Below the pieces are notes generated by a model. The model made no database searches. It saw only the letters and a list, made by a program, of their open reading frames with translations, and was not told the origin of the DNA. A program made the position numbers and the translations under genes. Shown here in pieces: positions 38,519 to 47,197 of a stretch of 64,000 bases of DNA; within the stretch, counting starts at the first letter, position 1, and each line of letters opens with the position of its first letter. Origin of the DNA: an uncultured bacterium (GTDB lineage Bacteria > Myxococcota_A > Bradymonadia > Bradymonadales > Bradymonadaceae); the NCBI GenBank assembly GCA_937981985.1, contig CALJNB010000019.1, positions 1 to 64,000 on the forward strand, in the 5' to 3' direction.

Positions 38519-39574
38519 TTGAAGATAGATATCCACACCCACATTCTCCCTGATGGTTGGCCCGACCTACGCGATCGTTACGGCTATGGCGGCTTCATTC
38601 AGCTCGATATCCACGACGGATGTGGAAGAATGATGAAAGAGGGTGAACTTTTCCGAATCGTTGATCCCAACTTGTGGGATGGAAAAACCCGGGTCGAAGA
38701 ATGTAATAGGGACAAAGTAGATATCCAAGTCCTGTCGACTGTTCCGGTGATGTTTTCATATTGGGCCGAGCCTGAAGACGCGCTCGACTTATCAATATTT
38801 TTGAACGATCACCTCTGTTCGGTAGTGGAACGTTTTCCGAAACGGTTCATCGGACTGGGAACCGTCCCCATGCAAGATCCAGCGTTGGCAGCCAAAGAGT
38901 TAGAACGATGCGTTAAAAAACTCGGGTTTCGTGGAATCGAGATAGGTACTCACGTCAACAATACCAATCTTGACGATCCACGCTTTGATCCGATTTGGGA
39001 AACCGCGCAATCTTTGGATGCCGCCATTTTTGTCCATCCTTGGGATATGATGGGAATGGAACAGCTTAAAAACTACTGGATGCCATGGCTCGTTAGCATG
39101 CCTGCAGAGACCTCGCGAGCGATCTGTAGTTTAATGATGGGAGGCGTTCTTGAACGCTTTCCAAAACTTCGTTTCGCCTTCGCTCACGGCGGCGGTTCGT
39201 TCCCGGCGACTTTAGGACGAATCAACCATGGTTTTGACGTCAGACCCGACCTCTGCCAAATTCAAACAAAAGTTCCTCCCTCTGAGTTCGTTTCTCAAAT
39301 TTATTTTGACTCCTTAGTTCACGATGCCGACACCTTACAATTTGTAATTGATAAAATCGGATACGAACGTTTGGCCTTAGGAACCGATTATCCTTTTCCT
39401 TTGGGTGAGCACCATCCAGGGAAACTCATCGAATCGATGCACCTTTCTGCGGATGTAAAAGAACGCATTCTCAGCGGAACGGCACTTGAATGGTTGGGGG
39501 TGAATCGTAAAGACTACGAAACAGACGCGAGCCTATTACATTCTAAGTCCCTCACGGCGGGAGCCGAATCTTGA
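38519..39574 (+). CDS. Aminocarboxymuconate-semialdehyde decarboxylase (ACMSD)
   Basis: This 351-aa amidohydrolase-family protein starts at a TTG immediately after the preceding TAA. The HTH motif at 6-8 (KIDIHTHILPDG), a conserved His in FVHPWDMMGM, His in FAHGGGSF, and Asp in GTDYPFPLGEHHPG are the zinc site and catalytic residues of ACMSD. It decarboxylates the product of the preceding dioxygenase to 2-aminomuconate semialdehyde, sending Trp carbon to degradation rather than to quinolinate and NAD. It overlaps the next gene by 4 nt (TTGA). Confidence 0.92.
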   Translation: MKIDIHTHILPDGWPDLRDRYGYGGFIQLDIHDGCGRMMKEGELFRIVDPNLWDGKTRVEECNRDKVDIQVLSTVPVMFSYWAEPEDALDLSIFLNDHLCSVVERFPKRFIGLGTVPMQDPALAAKELERCVKKLGFRGIEIGTHVNNTNLDDPRFDPIWETAQSLDAAIFVHPWDMMGMEQLKNYWMPWLVSMPAETSRAICSLMMGGVLERFPKLRFAFAHGGGSFPATLGRINHGFDVRPDLCQIQTKVPPSEFVSQIYFDSLVHDADTLQFVIDKIGYERLALGTDYPFPLGEHHPGKLIESMHLSADVKERILSGTALEWLGVNRKDYETDASLLHSKSLTAGAES

Positions 39575-40326
39575 GTTTCAAGAATGCGACCAACCTATCG
39601 ATTCGCGTCCAACCTAACTCAGCCGAAAATGTAAATGCCTTTGGGTTGCCAGGTGTAGACGAAAAAGGATTCCGGGCAGGCGAGTTCGTGGGATCTATTG
39701 ACGAAGGCGGGTACCTCAATTGCAAAGTTCTCACTATTGCACCTCACGGTATGGGAACTCACACCGAATCCATTCGCCATATCGTTGCAGATGGACCGGC
39801 GATTTGTGATATCGTCCCATTGGCTCCATTTAAAGTTCATCTCGTAACGATTTCACCGGTTTTACTGGGAACGACCTCCGAATCTTATTCCGTAGGTCAC
39901 GCAGAAGATCTTGTATTAAGCGAAGGTGCGCTAGGCCCCTTACTATCCCAGTCAACGGAAGTAGAAGGCCTTGTTGTCCGTACGTCTGTAGACGCGAATA
40001 AGTTGGTGACCAACTATACCGGCACTAATCCGCCCTACTTCACGACCGAGGCGATGCGTTTAATTAGTGCGCGCTTTGAACATCTACTTGTCGACCTACC
40101 TTCGGTTGATCGCGAGGCAGACGACGGCTTGCTTCTTAACCATCGCGCTTTTTGGAAAGTTCCTACCGGCAGCACAAGCCTCAGCTCCATCAACACATCT
40201 AGGCGATCGATAACGGAAATGATTTATGTTCCACCTCAGTTAGAAGATGGAGAATATTGGTGTTTTATTGCGGTGCCAAATATAGATACAGACGCACTTC
40301 CATCTCGCGTTTTGCTCTGGAAATAA
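39571..40326 (+). CDS. Cyclase-family protein, candidate kynurenine formamidase
   Basis: This 251-aa protein starts at a TTG in a TTGA overlap. It has HGMGTHTESIRHI near residue 53, which is the metal-binding motif of the KynB/cyclase family (PF04199-type H-x-G-T-H-x-D/E), with a Glu-Ser pair in place of the usual D-x-P. Its position after HAAO and ACMSD and with kynA in the same region supports N-formylkynurenine hydrolysis. It is somewhat longer than KynB (about 210 aa), with extra C-terminal strands. Another cyclic amide or ester substrate is possible. Confidence 0.75.
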   Translation: MSFKNATNLSIRVQPNSAENVNAFGLPGVDEKGFRAGEFVGSIDEGGYLNCKVLTIAPHGMGTHTESIRHIVADGPAICDIVPLAPFKVHLVTISPVLLGTTSESYSVGHAEDLVLSEGALGPLLSQSTEVEGLVVRTSVDANKLVTNYTGTNPPYFTTEAMRLISARFEHLLVDLPSVDREADDGLLLNHRAFWKVPTGSTSLSSINTSRRSITEMIYVPPQLEDGEYWCFIAVPNIDTDALPSRVLLWK

Positions 40327-40574
40327 AGACTGAACGTCGATCCCAATCCACCCAAATTTGACGGATTAAACCTCCTTAATTCGGTAATTCTAGCGCGAAA
40401 AAATCATAGCGTTGACTCTCCTAATTTAGCGTGATAAGAGCGGTTCGCTTGAGCAGATATTTCGCCTAAAAACGGCTTAATCTCTTGAGCATGTTCTTTG
40501 AATTACGAATTATTGTCTTACTTCTCGGGCCCGATTTCGGTTTTTTAGAAGACAAGAATTTCCACGGAGTTATT

Positions 40575-40940
40575 TTGGATATTGATCCGAGATTTTTAAA
40601 CGGAATGATCGCAAAAACAGCGATTCTCGGTTTGGTTGCTTCGCTTTTGTTTGGATTCTTTTTGGATCCAACATTTGGACTGGGAGTTTTTGCAGGAGCG
40701 GCGGTTACGGTTATCAATTTACGATTCTTTATGTTCGTAGTTGAGAAACTTTTGAACCCCGCAAAAAATGAAGACAAGTCGCAGTCTTTTTGGTCCATAT
40801 TACTTGGAACAAAGATGTTGTTCATGATTGTGACAGTTTGGTTTTTGATTGGTTTTGTGGGCTTAAGTGCCCTTGGTTTGATGTTCGGATTTAGCCTTTT
40901 TTTGCCCTCAATGGTTTGGCAACTGATAGCAGGTCCATAA
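40575..40940 (+). CDS. atpI: ATP synthase subunit I-like membrane protein
   Basis: The open frame begins at 40485, but I favour the TTG at 40575, which has GGAG 5 nt before it and yields a 121-aa protein of normal AtpI length. It has about four membrane helices (AILGLVASLLFGFFLD, LGVFAGAAVTVINLRFFMF, then two near the C-terminus) and precedes atpB, as subunit I does. AtpI helps assemble the c-ring. The region 40327-40574 before it holds no gene; TTGACT at 40412 followed after 15 nt by GATAAG is a weak promoter candidate. The opposite-strand 196-codon frame over this gene is a shadow. Confidence 0.72.
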   Translation: MDIDPRFLNGMIAKTAILGLVASLLFGFFLDPTFGLGVFAGAAVTVINLRFFMFVVEKLLNPAKNEDKSQSFWSILLGTKMLFMIVTVWFLIGFVGLSALGLMFGFSLFLPSMVWQLIAGP

Positions 40941-40952
40941 AAAAAAGTCGTT

Positions 40953-41741
40953 ATGGCAGATACTACATTTTTAGATTTAATTCCTGGCTGGACGAAGAAC
41001 GAAAAGGCAGGTTGGCACGAAGTTGCGGGCGTGGATATCGGAACGCCACTACTCAACCCTGGTCAACACATCACCCTAACGCACGCCGCATTCGGCACGT
41101 TGGTTGTGGTTCTGATCATTTTGGCCGCTCTTGTCGCGCGCAGTAAGTACGCAAAAAGGGAAACCGCTCTTGTACCCGAAGGTAAGTTTTCCATACGTAA
41201 TCTCTTCGAGGTCATTTTTGAAGGTATCTACGGGATGATGGCCAGCATGATGACCGAAAAGCAGGCGAAGCGACATTTTCCAATCGTTGCAAGCTTGGGT
41301 ATTTTCATTTTAGCCTGCAACATGATCGGGATGATCCCAGGGTTCGCGTCTCCAACAGGCAACCTTAATACCAACGTTGGGCCCGCGATAATCGTCTTTA
41401 TTGTATATAACGTTTCTGGACTCATCGAAAATAAGTGGGATTACGTCAAGCATTTCTTTGGACCTGTTATTTTCATCGCACCCTTGATTTTTGTTATCGA
41501 AGTCATTGGCGCTATCGTTCGTCCCATTACTTTGAGTCTACGACTTACAGGTAATATAGCTGGCGATCACATGGTTCTAGGTATCTTTGCTGACCTCGCA
41601 GAAAAGGTGTTTACCGCTCCCGTTCTGTTTCCTGTTCCTTTTTACTTTCTAGGTTTACTCGTTGGTGTAGTTCAAACCGTTGTTTTTTGCATCCTTTCAA
41701 GCGTCTACATCTCTTTGGCTGTAGCGCATGAAGAACATTAA
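40953..41741 (+). CDS. atpB: ATP synthase F0 subunit a
   Basis: This 262-aa membrane protein has the subunit a hallmarks: NIPG-like loop (GMIPGFASPTGNLNTNVG), LIFVIEVIGAIVRPITLSLRLTGNIAGDHM with the essential Arg in SLRLTGN, and a last helix with VQTVVFCILSSVYISLAV. It forms the proton (or sodium) half-channels next to the c-ring. It follows the subunit I-like gene by 12 nt and precedes atpE by 62 nt. The rest of the ATP synthase genes are not here, so the atp genes of this organism are split into at least two clusters. Confidence 0.95.
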   Translation: MADTTFLDLIPGWTKNEKAGWHEVAGVDIGTPLLNPGQHITLTHAAFGTLVVVLIILAALVARSKYAKRETALVPEGKFSIRNLFEVIFEGIYGMMASMMTEKQAKRHFPIVASLGIFILACNMIGMIPGFASPTGNLNTNVGPAIIVFIVYNVSGLIENKWDYVKHFFGPVIFIAPLIFVIEVIGAIVRPITLSLRLTGNIAGDHMVLGIFADLAEKVFTAPVLFPVPFYFLGLLVGVVQTVVFCILSSVYISLAVAHEEH

Positions 41742-41803
41742 TTTTAACTAGTTACTTATTACTTTTGGCCGGTCAATGACCGGAAATTCTCTTGGAGATA
41801 AAA

Positions 41804-42133
41804 ATGAAAAAATTCGCAGTTTATTTTTCGTCATTCGCATTCATCGCTCTTTGGAGTACTTCAGTTTTCGCACAAGACGGCGGAGCTGTTGCTAACCAAT
41901 TCAGTGCCAACTCTTGGATTGCAATTGCAGCAGCATTTGCATTCGGTATCGCTGCTTTGGGTGGTACTTCTGGTCAGGGTAAAGCTGTTGCAGCCGCACT
42001 TGAAGGAATTGCTCGCAATCCTCAAGCAGCAGGAAAAATGTTCACACCTTTCATTCTTGGACTTGCACTTATCGAATCACTTGTGATTGTTGGATTCGTT
42101 GTTTCCGTTATGCTTCAAGGCAAAATGGTATAA
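41804..42133 (+). CDS. atpE: ATP synthase F0 subunit c with N-terminal signal-like extension
   Basis: I start at the ATG at 41804 (TTGGAGATAAAA before it). The first 24 residues ([24 protein letters not shown]) look like a cleavable signal peptide; then comes the two-helix hairpin: helix 1 about 37-66, polar loop RNPQ (71-74) and helix 2 with the ion-binding Glu91 in ALIESLVIV. Gln58 and Ser92 occupy places used for Na+ coordination in Ilyobacter-type rings, but the Thr and Tyr of that motif are Leu93 and Val96, so ion type is open. A strong terminator follows (42153-42179). Confidence 0.92.
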   Translation: MKKFAVYFSSFAFIALWSTSVFAQDGGAVANQFSANSWIAIAAAFAFGIAALGGTSGQGKAVAAALEGIARNPQAAGKMFTPFILGLALIESLVIVGFVVSVMLQGKMV

Positions 42134-42152
42134 TCCAAAACCAACGAAATAG

Positions 42153-42179
42153 GACTCGCTTTTGGCGAGTCTTTTTTTT
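42153..42179 (+). terminator. Rho-independent terminator after atpE
   Basis: A perfect 7-bp stem (GACTCGC at 42153-42159, GCGAGTC at 42165-42171) with a 5-nt loop and a run of eight T's. It ends the atpI-B-E transcript 20 nt after the atpE stop. Confidence 0.93.
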
Positions 42180-42257
42180 ATCTAAAATTTAGGCTCCAAC
42201 TTTCATCCCCGACCGTATTATCTTGTAACTCTTCAAGAAAACCGGCATGGATAAAAC

Positions 42258-43067
42258 ATGAGTATTTTCCAATCAAACAATCTCAGCCGCTTTCGAGAAC
42301 TCCTCGACGAACCTACCCCAGGAACAAAAGTCCTGATGGTTCTCAATGTTCTTTTTTGGATGGCCGCTTTCGCAACCGGTCTCTACCTTCTAGATTATAA
42401 AGGTTTCGACAAAACGACCGCTCCAACACCCGATATTCTCGTGTTTACCACGGGATTGAAAATTAACCTTCTCATCATCAAAGGTGCGTGGTGGAGACTC
42501 GTTTCTTCGATGTGGGTCCATCTTGGCTTTATGCATTTGGCGTTCAATGTCTACGGGCTATTCATCATCGCACCTCTTATTGAGAAGTTCTACGACACCC
42601 GTCGCATGTTTTTCATCTACATGGTTTCGGGTCTTATCGGATCTTTGGCGTCCTTCTATTTCGTCGACGCACCCTCTGGCGGAGCTTCTGGTGCGCTTTA
42701 CGGATTAGTCGGTGCTATGATGGTTTTTGGATATAAATACCGAAAAGACCTTCCACCTGAATTAGGAAAAAAACTCTCCACCGGAATGGCGCCCTGGATT
42801 CTCTTCAATATCGCGATCGGCTTTTTTGACGCGGTACCCTTCGACAACGGTGCACACATCGGTGGCTTCCTTGGAGGCATGGCCTTAGCGCTAGTCATAC
42901 CGGCTCGACTGGAAGCAAGAGCTAAATTTTCAGACCGCTTTTTTTCCTTATGTGCTGTCGTAATCGTCGTCGTTAACTTGGTTGTTTTTGGAATGTGGGC
43001 ATTTGAAGCCAAGACTTGCCTTGCCGACGGAGCCGCTTTCTTAAGTTGCTATAGTATACCCATGTAA
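42258..43067 (+). CDS. Rhomboid-family intramembrane serine protease
   Basis: This 269-aa protein has six or so membrane helices and the rhomboid catalytic pair: Ser in GGASGALYG (near residue 145) and His in GAHIGGFLGG (near 200). WVHLGFMHLAFNVYGL upstream has the conserved H-x-x-x-N. Rhomboids cut membrane proteins inside the lipid phase. The gene has its own leader after the atp terminator. A role in C-terminal sorting (rhombosortase) needs GlyGly-CTERM partners, which I do not see here. Confidence 0.9.
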   Translation: MSIFQSNNLSRFRELLDEPTPGTKVLMVLNVLFWMAAFATGLYLLDYKGFDKTTAPTPDILVFTTGLKINLLIIKGAWWRLVSSMWVHLGFMHLAFNVYGLFIIAPLIEKFYDTRRMFFIYMVSGLIGSLASFYFVDAPSGGASGALYGLVGAMMVFGYKYRKDLPPELGKKLSTGMAPWILFNIAIGFFDAVPFDNGAHIGGFLGGMALALVIPARLEARAKFSDRFFSLCAVVIVVVNLVVFGMWAFEAKTCLADGAAFLSCYSIPM

Positions 43068-43131
43068 TCCCGAATCTCTGTTTGGCCTACTAAATAAAAC
43101 CCCGCTAAATCCGCGCATGCGTAGATCTAAC

Positions 43132-43878
43132 CTACACGTCAATTCTCAGACCTTGGTGCGCAAAGCGCAAAAGGTCTGTTTTTTCCCCACTCAATTCATC
43201 AGGAAGATGGGCAACCCACATTTTATTGCGTACCGATTCAGGCAATTCCAACAAAGAAAATAAAGGCGTATGTGCGGGCCCAAAACTTGTCTCGTGAAGG
43301 ATCGTATCGGCATCTTCTAACCAATCAATCAAAGTGGGATCAAAAGCAGTATCGCAACTATAGCCAAAGGTACGATCAGCTTCAGTAATTCTTAAAGCAG
43401 CCGTCGGAATATGATGAATGGTTTTACGTGTGGTCAGGGTGAAGGGGCCACATTCGGCATCCTCGCCCCACTCAACAATGTGAACGTCAGCAAAATCATC
43501 TAAGCTCATCTTCTGATAAACCTGTCCATCAAATAACGTCCCAAGCGAGACTTCCAACCGTTTTTCCCAAAGATCGTTGATGACCTCTCTTGTGGTGTAC
43601 AAAACGAGTTTTTTCTTGGTCACGAACTTGCGGTAAGCAAGCACCATTTCCAGACCGTTAATGTGGTCTCCGTGTAAATGCGTGATGAACATTGCATCAA
43701 TATCGCCGACATCCAACGTCCCCGCCTTGTATTCGAACGCATTTTCTTTCAGTGCTCGCCGGTAACTATCGGGACAATCGACGGCTAGAATAAAATCATT
43801 CTTACTCCGGACGAAAAAATGAGTGCCGTAATTGTCTGTCGAAAATGCATCACCCACACCGCCAAATAAGATTTCCAT
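43132..43878 (-). CDS. MBL-fold metallohydrolase, RNase Z-like
   Basis: This 248-aa protein has the metallo-beta-lactamase motif THLHGDHINGLE (residues about 66-77), a later metal Asp in YSCDTAFDPTLIDWL and the HETSFG-type motif (ILHETSFG) typical of the RNase Z/ElaC-like and phosphodiesterase branch, then WVAHLPDE. There is no signal peptide. Function may be tRNA 3'-processing-like or a small phosphodiester hydrolase; it lacks the long flexible arm of true RNase Z. GGAGAGAGAAG lies just before the ATG. It is divergent from the papain-like pair. Confidence 0.82.
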   Translation of the reverse strand: MEILFGGVGDAFSTDNYGTHFFVRSKNDFILAVDCPDSYRRALKENAFEYKAGTLDVGDIDAMFITHLHGDHINGLEMVLAYRKFVTKKKLVLYTTREVINDLWEKRLEVSLGTLFDGQVYQKMSLDDFADVHIVEWGEDAECGPFTLTTRKTIHHIPTAALRITEADRTFGYSCDTAFDPTLIDWLEDADTILHETSFGPAHTPLFSLLELPESVRNKMWVAHLPDELSGEKTDLLRFAHQGLRIDV

Positions 43879-44045
43879 CTTCTCTCTCCTCGATTTTCAT
43901 CATTAGAGTTCAAAAAAACAGGTAATGCAATCCTGATTTTAACTGAGAAGATCTCACTTCGTCGACGCGTTAAGCGGTCTGAAGGGTTTCTTTCGTAAAT
44001 TCGACTTTCTCCCTCTTTCCGATTAGAATATCGACCTACTAAAAC

Positions 44046-45569
44046 ATGAATGGTGCCCAATTGAATTCTAAACTATCGATTCTATTCGTTATTATTTCGT
44101 TGATTTTTGGGTGTTCAGAGGATTCTGAGCCCAAGGTTTCGGCTGCAGACTTTACGCCTCCGATCGACTCGGTCAACGCCCTATTTGACGGTGCCCCTGA
44201 CAACTCCGAACTTGGAGCTGAATCCAAAGCAGACGAAACCTTCCCGCTTCGATCTTCAGAATTATTGGCGTCTCAATCTCCGGTTAAGAGCCAAGGCAGT
44301 CGTGGTGTGTGTTCGACCTTCTCTACGGTGGCGCTGATGGAACACCTGTACATCGCAGGTGGGACCCAGAGCGAACCCGATTTTTCAGAACAGTATCTTC
44401 AGTGGTCTGTGAAATTTGAACAACAAAAATTTCCAAACACGTCGGCTTCTAACTCGTATTGGAATCTCCAAGCCATTCATCGTTTTGGAATTAGCGCTGA
44501 ACAGGCCTGGCCTTACGAAGAGCGGGAGTGGAATGAAACCAACGATCCTGAATGCGGTACCCCCACCGACGGGACCGAAAAGCCAACCCGTTGCTACACC
44601 AACGGCAGTCCCCCCGATTCAGCTATTAACGCTGATAAATTTAAGTTGCCCGAGGGACGCTTCATTTCCACACGTGATCGCGACATCAAAGCACATATTC
44701 ACAACAAAAAAACAGCGGTGATTTTGCTTGTTAAATTTTTCAAACAGGCTTGGAACCATGGCGCATCTCCCTTTCCTGTTAGTAGTCAACGTTTAGCAGA
44801 CGGATTTGTTTTATATCCCAACGAGGACGATAAAGCTTTGGGTTTACAAGAGGGTGGTGCCCACTCGGTGCTCATCGTCGGTTGGGATGATGAACTCGAA
44901 GCACCATCAATCGATAAGGAGGGCAATCCCGTGATCGACGCAAACGGCGAACCCGTTATCCAAAAGGGATTCTTCCTTTTCAAGAACAGTTGGGGAACGG
45001 ACAGCTTTGGTGTGAACAACGAAAAGGGGGATGGTTATGGATGGATATCTATGAAGTATGTTGAGGAATTTGGAAGCGCGGTCGTTTCTGACTTCCCCAA
45101 TTTCAGTTCAGAAGTTTGTGGTGATAATATCGATAACGATGGAAACGGAAAGATCGATTGCGATGACGATGTATGTAATATGAGCCATCCGACGTGCGTC
45201 CAAACTGCCGTGGAAATTGACCTTATCGATATGGAAGTTATCGTTCCCGATAACGATGCCATGGGCCGGCGGTTAACTTTTGAAGTTGAAGCAGAGAAAT
45301 TGACCTCCATGATCTTCGATATCGATATTAAACACAATTTTTCGGGTGATATAAGTCTTGCCCTCACTCCTCCTTCGGGCGGCGATCCGATCATTCTTCT
45401 CAAACAAAATACATCAAATGCTATTGATGATATTGTTAGACGTTTTATTGTCGAGGAGGTCGACACGATCTCAGCCAAAGGCGAATGGACCCTTCAAGTT
45501 ACCGATCATTTCGCCCCCGATGGGGGTGTCATTCGCGCAGCGAAGGTAACGACGACAAACGCGCCCTAG
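44046..45569 (+). CDS. Papain-like (C1A) lipoprotein with P-domain, copy A
   Basis: This protein is up to 507 aa. The start is the ATG at 44046 or, by comparison with copy B, the TTG at 44061 (GGTG before it). The signal ends in lipobox LIFGC (Cys23). After a short acidic spacer comes the C1 peptidase domain: Gln and Cys in KSQGSRGVCSTFS (Cys89), His in GGAHSVLIVGWDD and Asn in FKNSWGTD, a complete catalytic set. Then a DNDGNGKIDCDDD-type acidic motif (MopE-like), and a C-terminal proprotein-convertase P-domain (about 390-507, FDIDIKHNFSGDI). It is expected at the outer surface. The propeptide usual in papains is missing or very short. Confidence 0.88.
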   Translation: MNGAQLNSKLSILFVIISLIFGCSEDSEPKVSAADFTPPIDSVNALFDGAPDNSELGAESKADETFPLRSSELLASQSPVKSQGSRGVCSTFSTVALMEHLYIAGGTQSEPDFSEQYLQWSVKFEQQKFPNTSASNSYWNLQAIHRFGISAEQAWPYEEREWNETNDPECGTPTDGTEKPTRCYTNGSPPDSAINADKFKLPEGRFISTRDRDIKAHIHNKKTAVILLVKFFKQAWNHGASPFPVSSQRLADGFVLYPNEDDKALGLQEGGAHSVLIVGWDDELEAPSIDKEGNPVIDANGEPVIQKGFFLFKNSWGTDSFGVNNEKGDGYGWISMKYVEEFGSAVVSDFPNFSSEVCGDNIDNDGNGKIDCDDDVCNMSHPTCVQTAVEIDLIDMEVIVPDNDAMGRRLTFEVEAEKLTSMIFDIDIKHNFSGDISLALTPPSGGDPIILLKQNTSNAIDDIVRRFIVEEVDTISAKGEWTLQVTDHFAPDGGVIRAAKVTTTNAP

Positions 45570-45694
45570 GCTCCGAACGAGCGACTGAATCGGGAAAAAT
45601 TGAATCGACCAACAAGCGGATACGCAGGTCGACTTTCATCATTTCTTCAGCTATAAGCGGGCGAAAATATTTACCGACTATGTGTGGTGCCAAA

Positions 45695-47194
45695 ATGAAT
45701 TCTAAATTATCAATATTTTTCGTTGTTATTTCTTTAACTTTTGCCTGTGCCGAAGACTCCGCAGTGGAGTCTTCGCAAACTGAGATAGATTTCCCTGTTG
45801 TTTCAGCTGACGTGCTTTTTGAAGGCGCACCCGAAAACTCAGAACTTGGCTCAGAGTCCAAGGCCGATGAGGTCTTTCCACTTAGTTCTTCAGAACTGTT
45901 GGAAACACAATCTCCGGTCAAAAGTCAGGGAAGTCGTGGCGTTTGTTCGATCTTCTCAACCGTCGCACTGATGGAACATCTCTACAAATCCGAGGGCACG
46001 ATCACCGACCCTGATTTCTCTGAACAATACCTTCAGTGGTCTACAAAATTTGAACTCAATCGTTTTCGTAATTCAAGTGGTTCAAACGCAATGATAAACC
46101 TAACAGCCGCTCAATACTTTGGAGTACCTGTCGAAGAAGCTTGGAATTACGAGGAAATCGAGTGGGATGAGTCCAATGACCCAGATTGTGCTACAGTTGA
46201 AGGGGTTCAAAAACCGACCCGTTGTTACACCAATGGCACGCCACCGATGGAGGCCTTCACCGCTGAAAAATATCGCTTGCCCAACGGACGCCCCATTTCG
46301 GCGCGCGCTCGCGATATCAAAGCGCATATTCATAATAGAAAACAAGCCGTTGTTTTGGGTCTTACCTTTTTCTACCAATCTTGGAATCATAGAAGCTCGA
46401 CTCTTCCAGTAAGCGCGGAGTATTCGAAACAAGGATATATCCTCTACCCAAATGACGAAGATAAAGCGCTCGGTCTTGAAAAGAGAGCGGGGCACTCGAT
46501 TTTAATCGTTGGATGGGATGATGAACTTGAAGTGCAAGCACTGGATAAAGAGGGAAATCCGGCCGTGGATGCAAACGGCGACCCGATTGTCCAAAAAGGT
46601 TTTTTTCTCTTTAAGAACAGCTGGGGAACAGAAAAGTTTGGCTCAGAAAATGAAAAAGGCGCTGGGTATGGATGGCTATCAATGAAATATGCTGAGGAGT
46701 TTGGCCGAGCTGCCGTGGCAGATTTCCCTCGATTACGTGACCCGATCGAAATATGCGGCGATAACATAGATAACGATAACAACGGTGATACCGATTGTGA
46801 CGACTCGCTCTGCTCAACAGATCCAACATGTTTGATAACATCAACCGAGATTGAAGTCAGAGTTGAAGATGGGACTATCCCAGACAACGACTCTGATGGA
46901 ATTTCACTTAGCTTTGAGGTGCAAGAGACGATGTTGAGTTCGATGGTTCTTGATGTCGATATCAAACACACTTTTTCAGGTGATTTGAGTATCGAACTTA
47001 TCACTCCAAATGGCGATATTATCGAAGTCTTGAAAGAAGGGGTGTTAGGGGGTGTCGATGACATTGTTAAGAGTTTTGTCATCGAGAGCGCTCAAATGAT
47101 CGCAACCTCGGGTGAATGGAAACTCCGCGTGGTCGATCATTCCGCGGTAGACACCGGTGTGATTCTGTCGGCGAGGGTTACCACTACTCCTTAG
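45695..47194 (+). CDS. Papain-like (C1A) lipoprotein with P-domain, copy B
   Basis: The open frame runs from 45485, but real starts are the ATGs at 45680 or 45695; MNSKLSIFFVVISLTFAC gives a lipoprotein signal and lines up with copy A. Domain order equals copy A: lipobox, acidic spacer, peptidase with SQGSRGVCSIFS, RAGHSILIVGWDD and FKNSWGTE, DNDNNGDTDCDDS motif, P-domain. Catalytic residues are all kept. The gene starts 110-125 nt after copy A and is its tandem duplicate; the 5' leaders also match (GGTGCC then NSK codons). Divergence is greatest in the propeptide-like spacer and the middle of the peptidase domain. Confidence 0.88.
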   Translation: MNSKLSIFFVVISLTFACAEDSAVESSQTEIDFPVVSADVLFEGAPENSELGSESKADEVFPLSSSELLETQSPVKSQGSRGVCSIFSTVALMEHLYKSEGTITDPDFSEQYLQWSTKFELNRFRNSSGSNAMINLTAAQYFGVPVEEAWNYEEIEWDESNDPDCATVEGVQKPTRCYTNGTPPMEAFTAEKYRLPNGRPISARARDIKAHIHNRKQAVVLGLTFFYQSWNHRSSTLPVSAEYSKQGYILYPNDEDKALGLEKRAGHSILIVGWDDELEVQALDKEGNPAVDANGDPIVQKGFFLFKNSWGTEKFGSENEKGAGYGWLSMKYAEEFGRAAVADFPRLRDPIEICGDNIDNDNNGDTDCDDSLCSTDPTCLITSTEIEVRVEDGTIPDNDSDGISLSFEVQETMLSSMVLDVDIKHTFSGDLSIELITPNGDIIEVLKEGVLGGVDDIVKSFVIESAQMIATSGEWKLRVVDHSAVDTGVILSARVTTTP

Positions 47195-47197
47195 TTC

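Noticed and set aside
40466-41056. 196-codon minus-strand frame over the atpI/atpB region
   Set aside because: The plus strand carries AtpI-like and AtpB genes with clear motifs; the opposite frame is a low-complexity Lys/Pro/Ser shadow.
42258-43067. Rhomboid as a rhombosortase
   Set aside because: No GlyGly-CTERM protein is present and the sequence looks like an ordinary rhomboid.
45485-45694. Longer N-terminus of papain-like copy B from 45485
   Set aside because: The extra 65-70 residues overlap copy A in another frame and lack a signal; the lipobox start at 45680/45695 aligns with copy A.
46444-47082. 212-codon minus-strand frame inside papain-like copy B
   Set aside because: Ser-rich shadow of a gene with a complete catalytic set on the plus strand.
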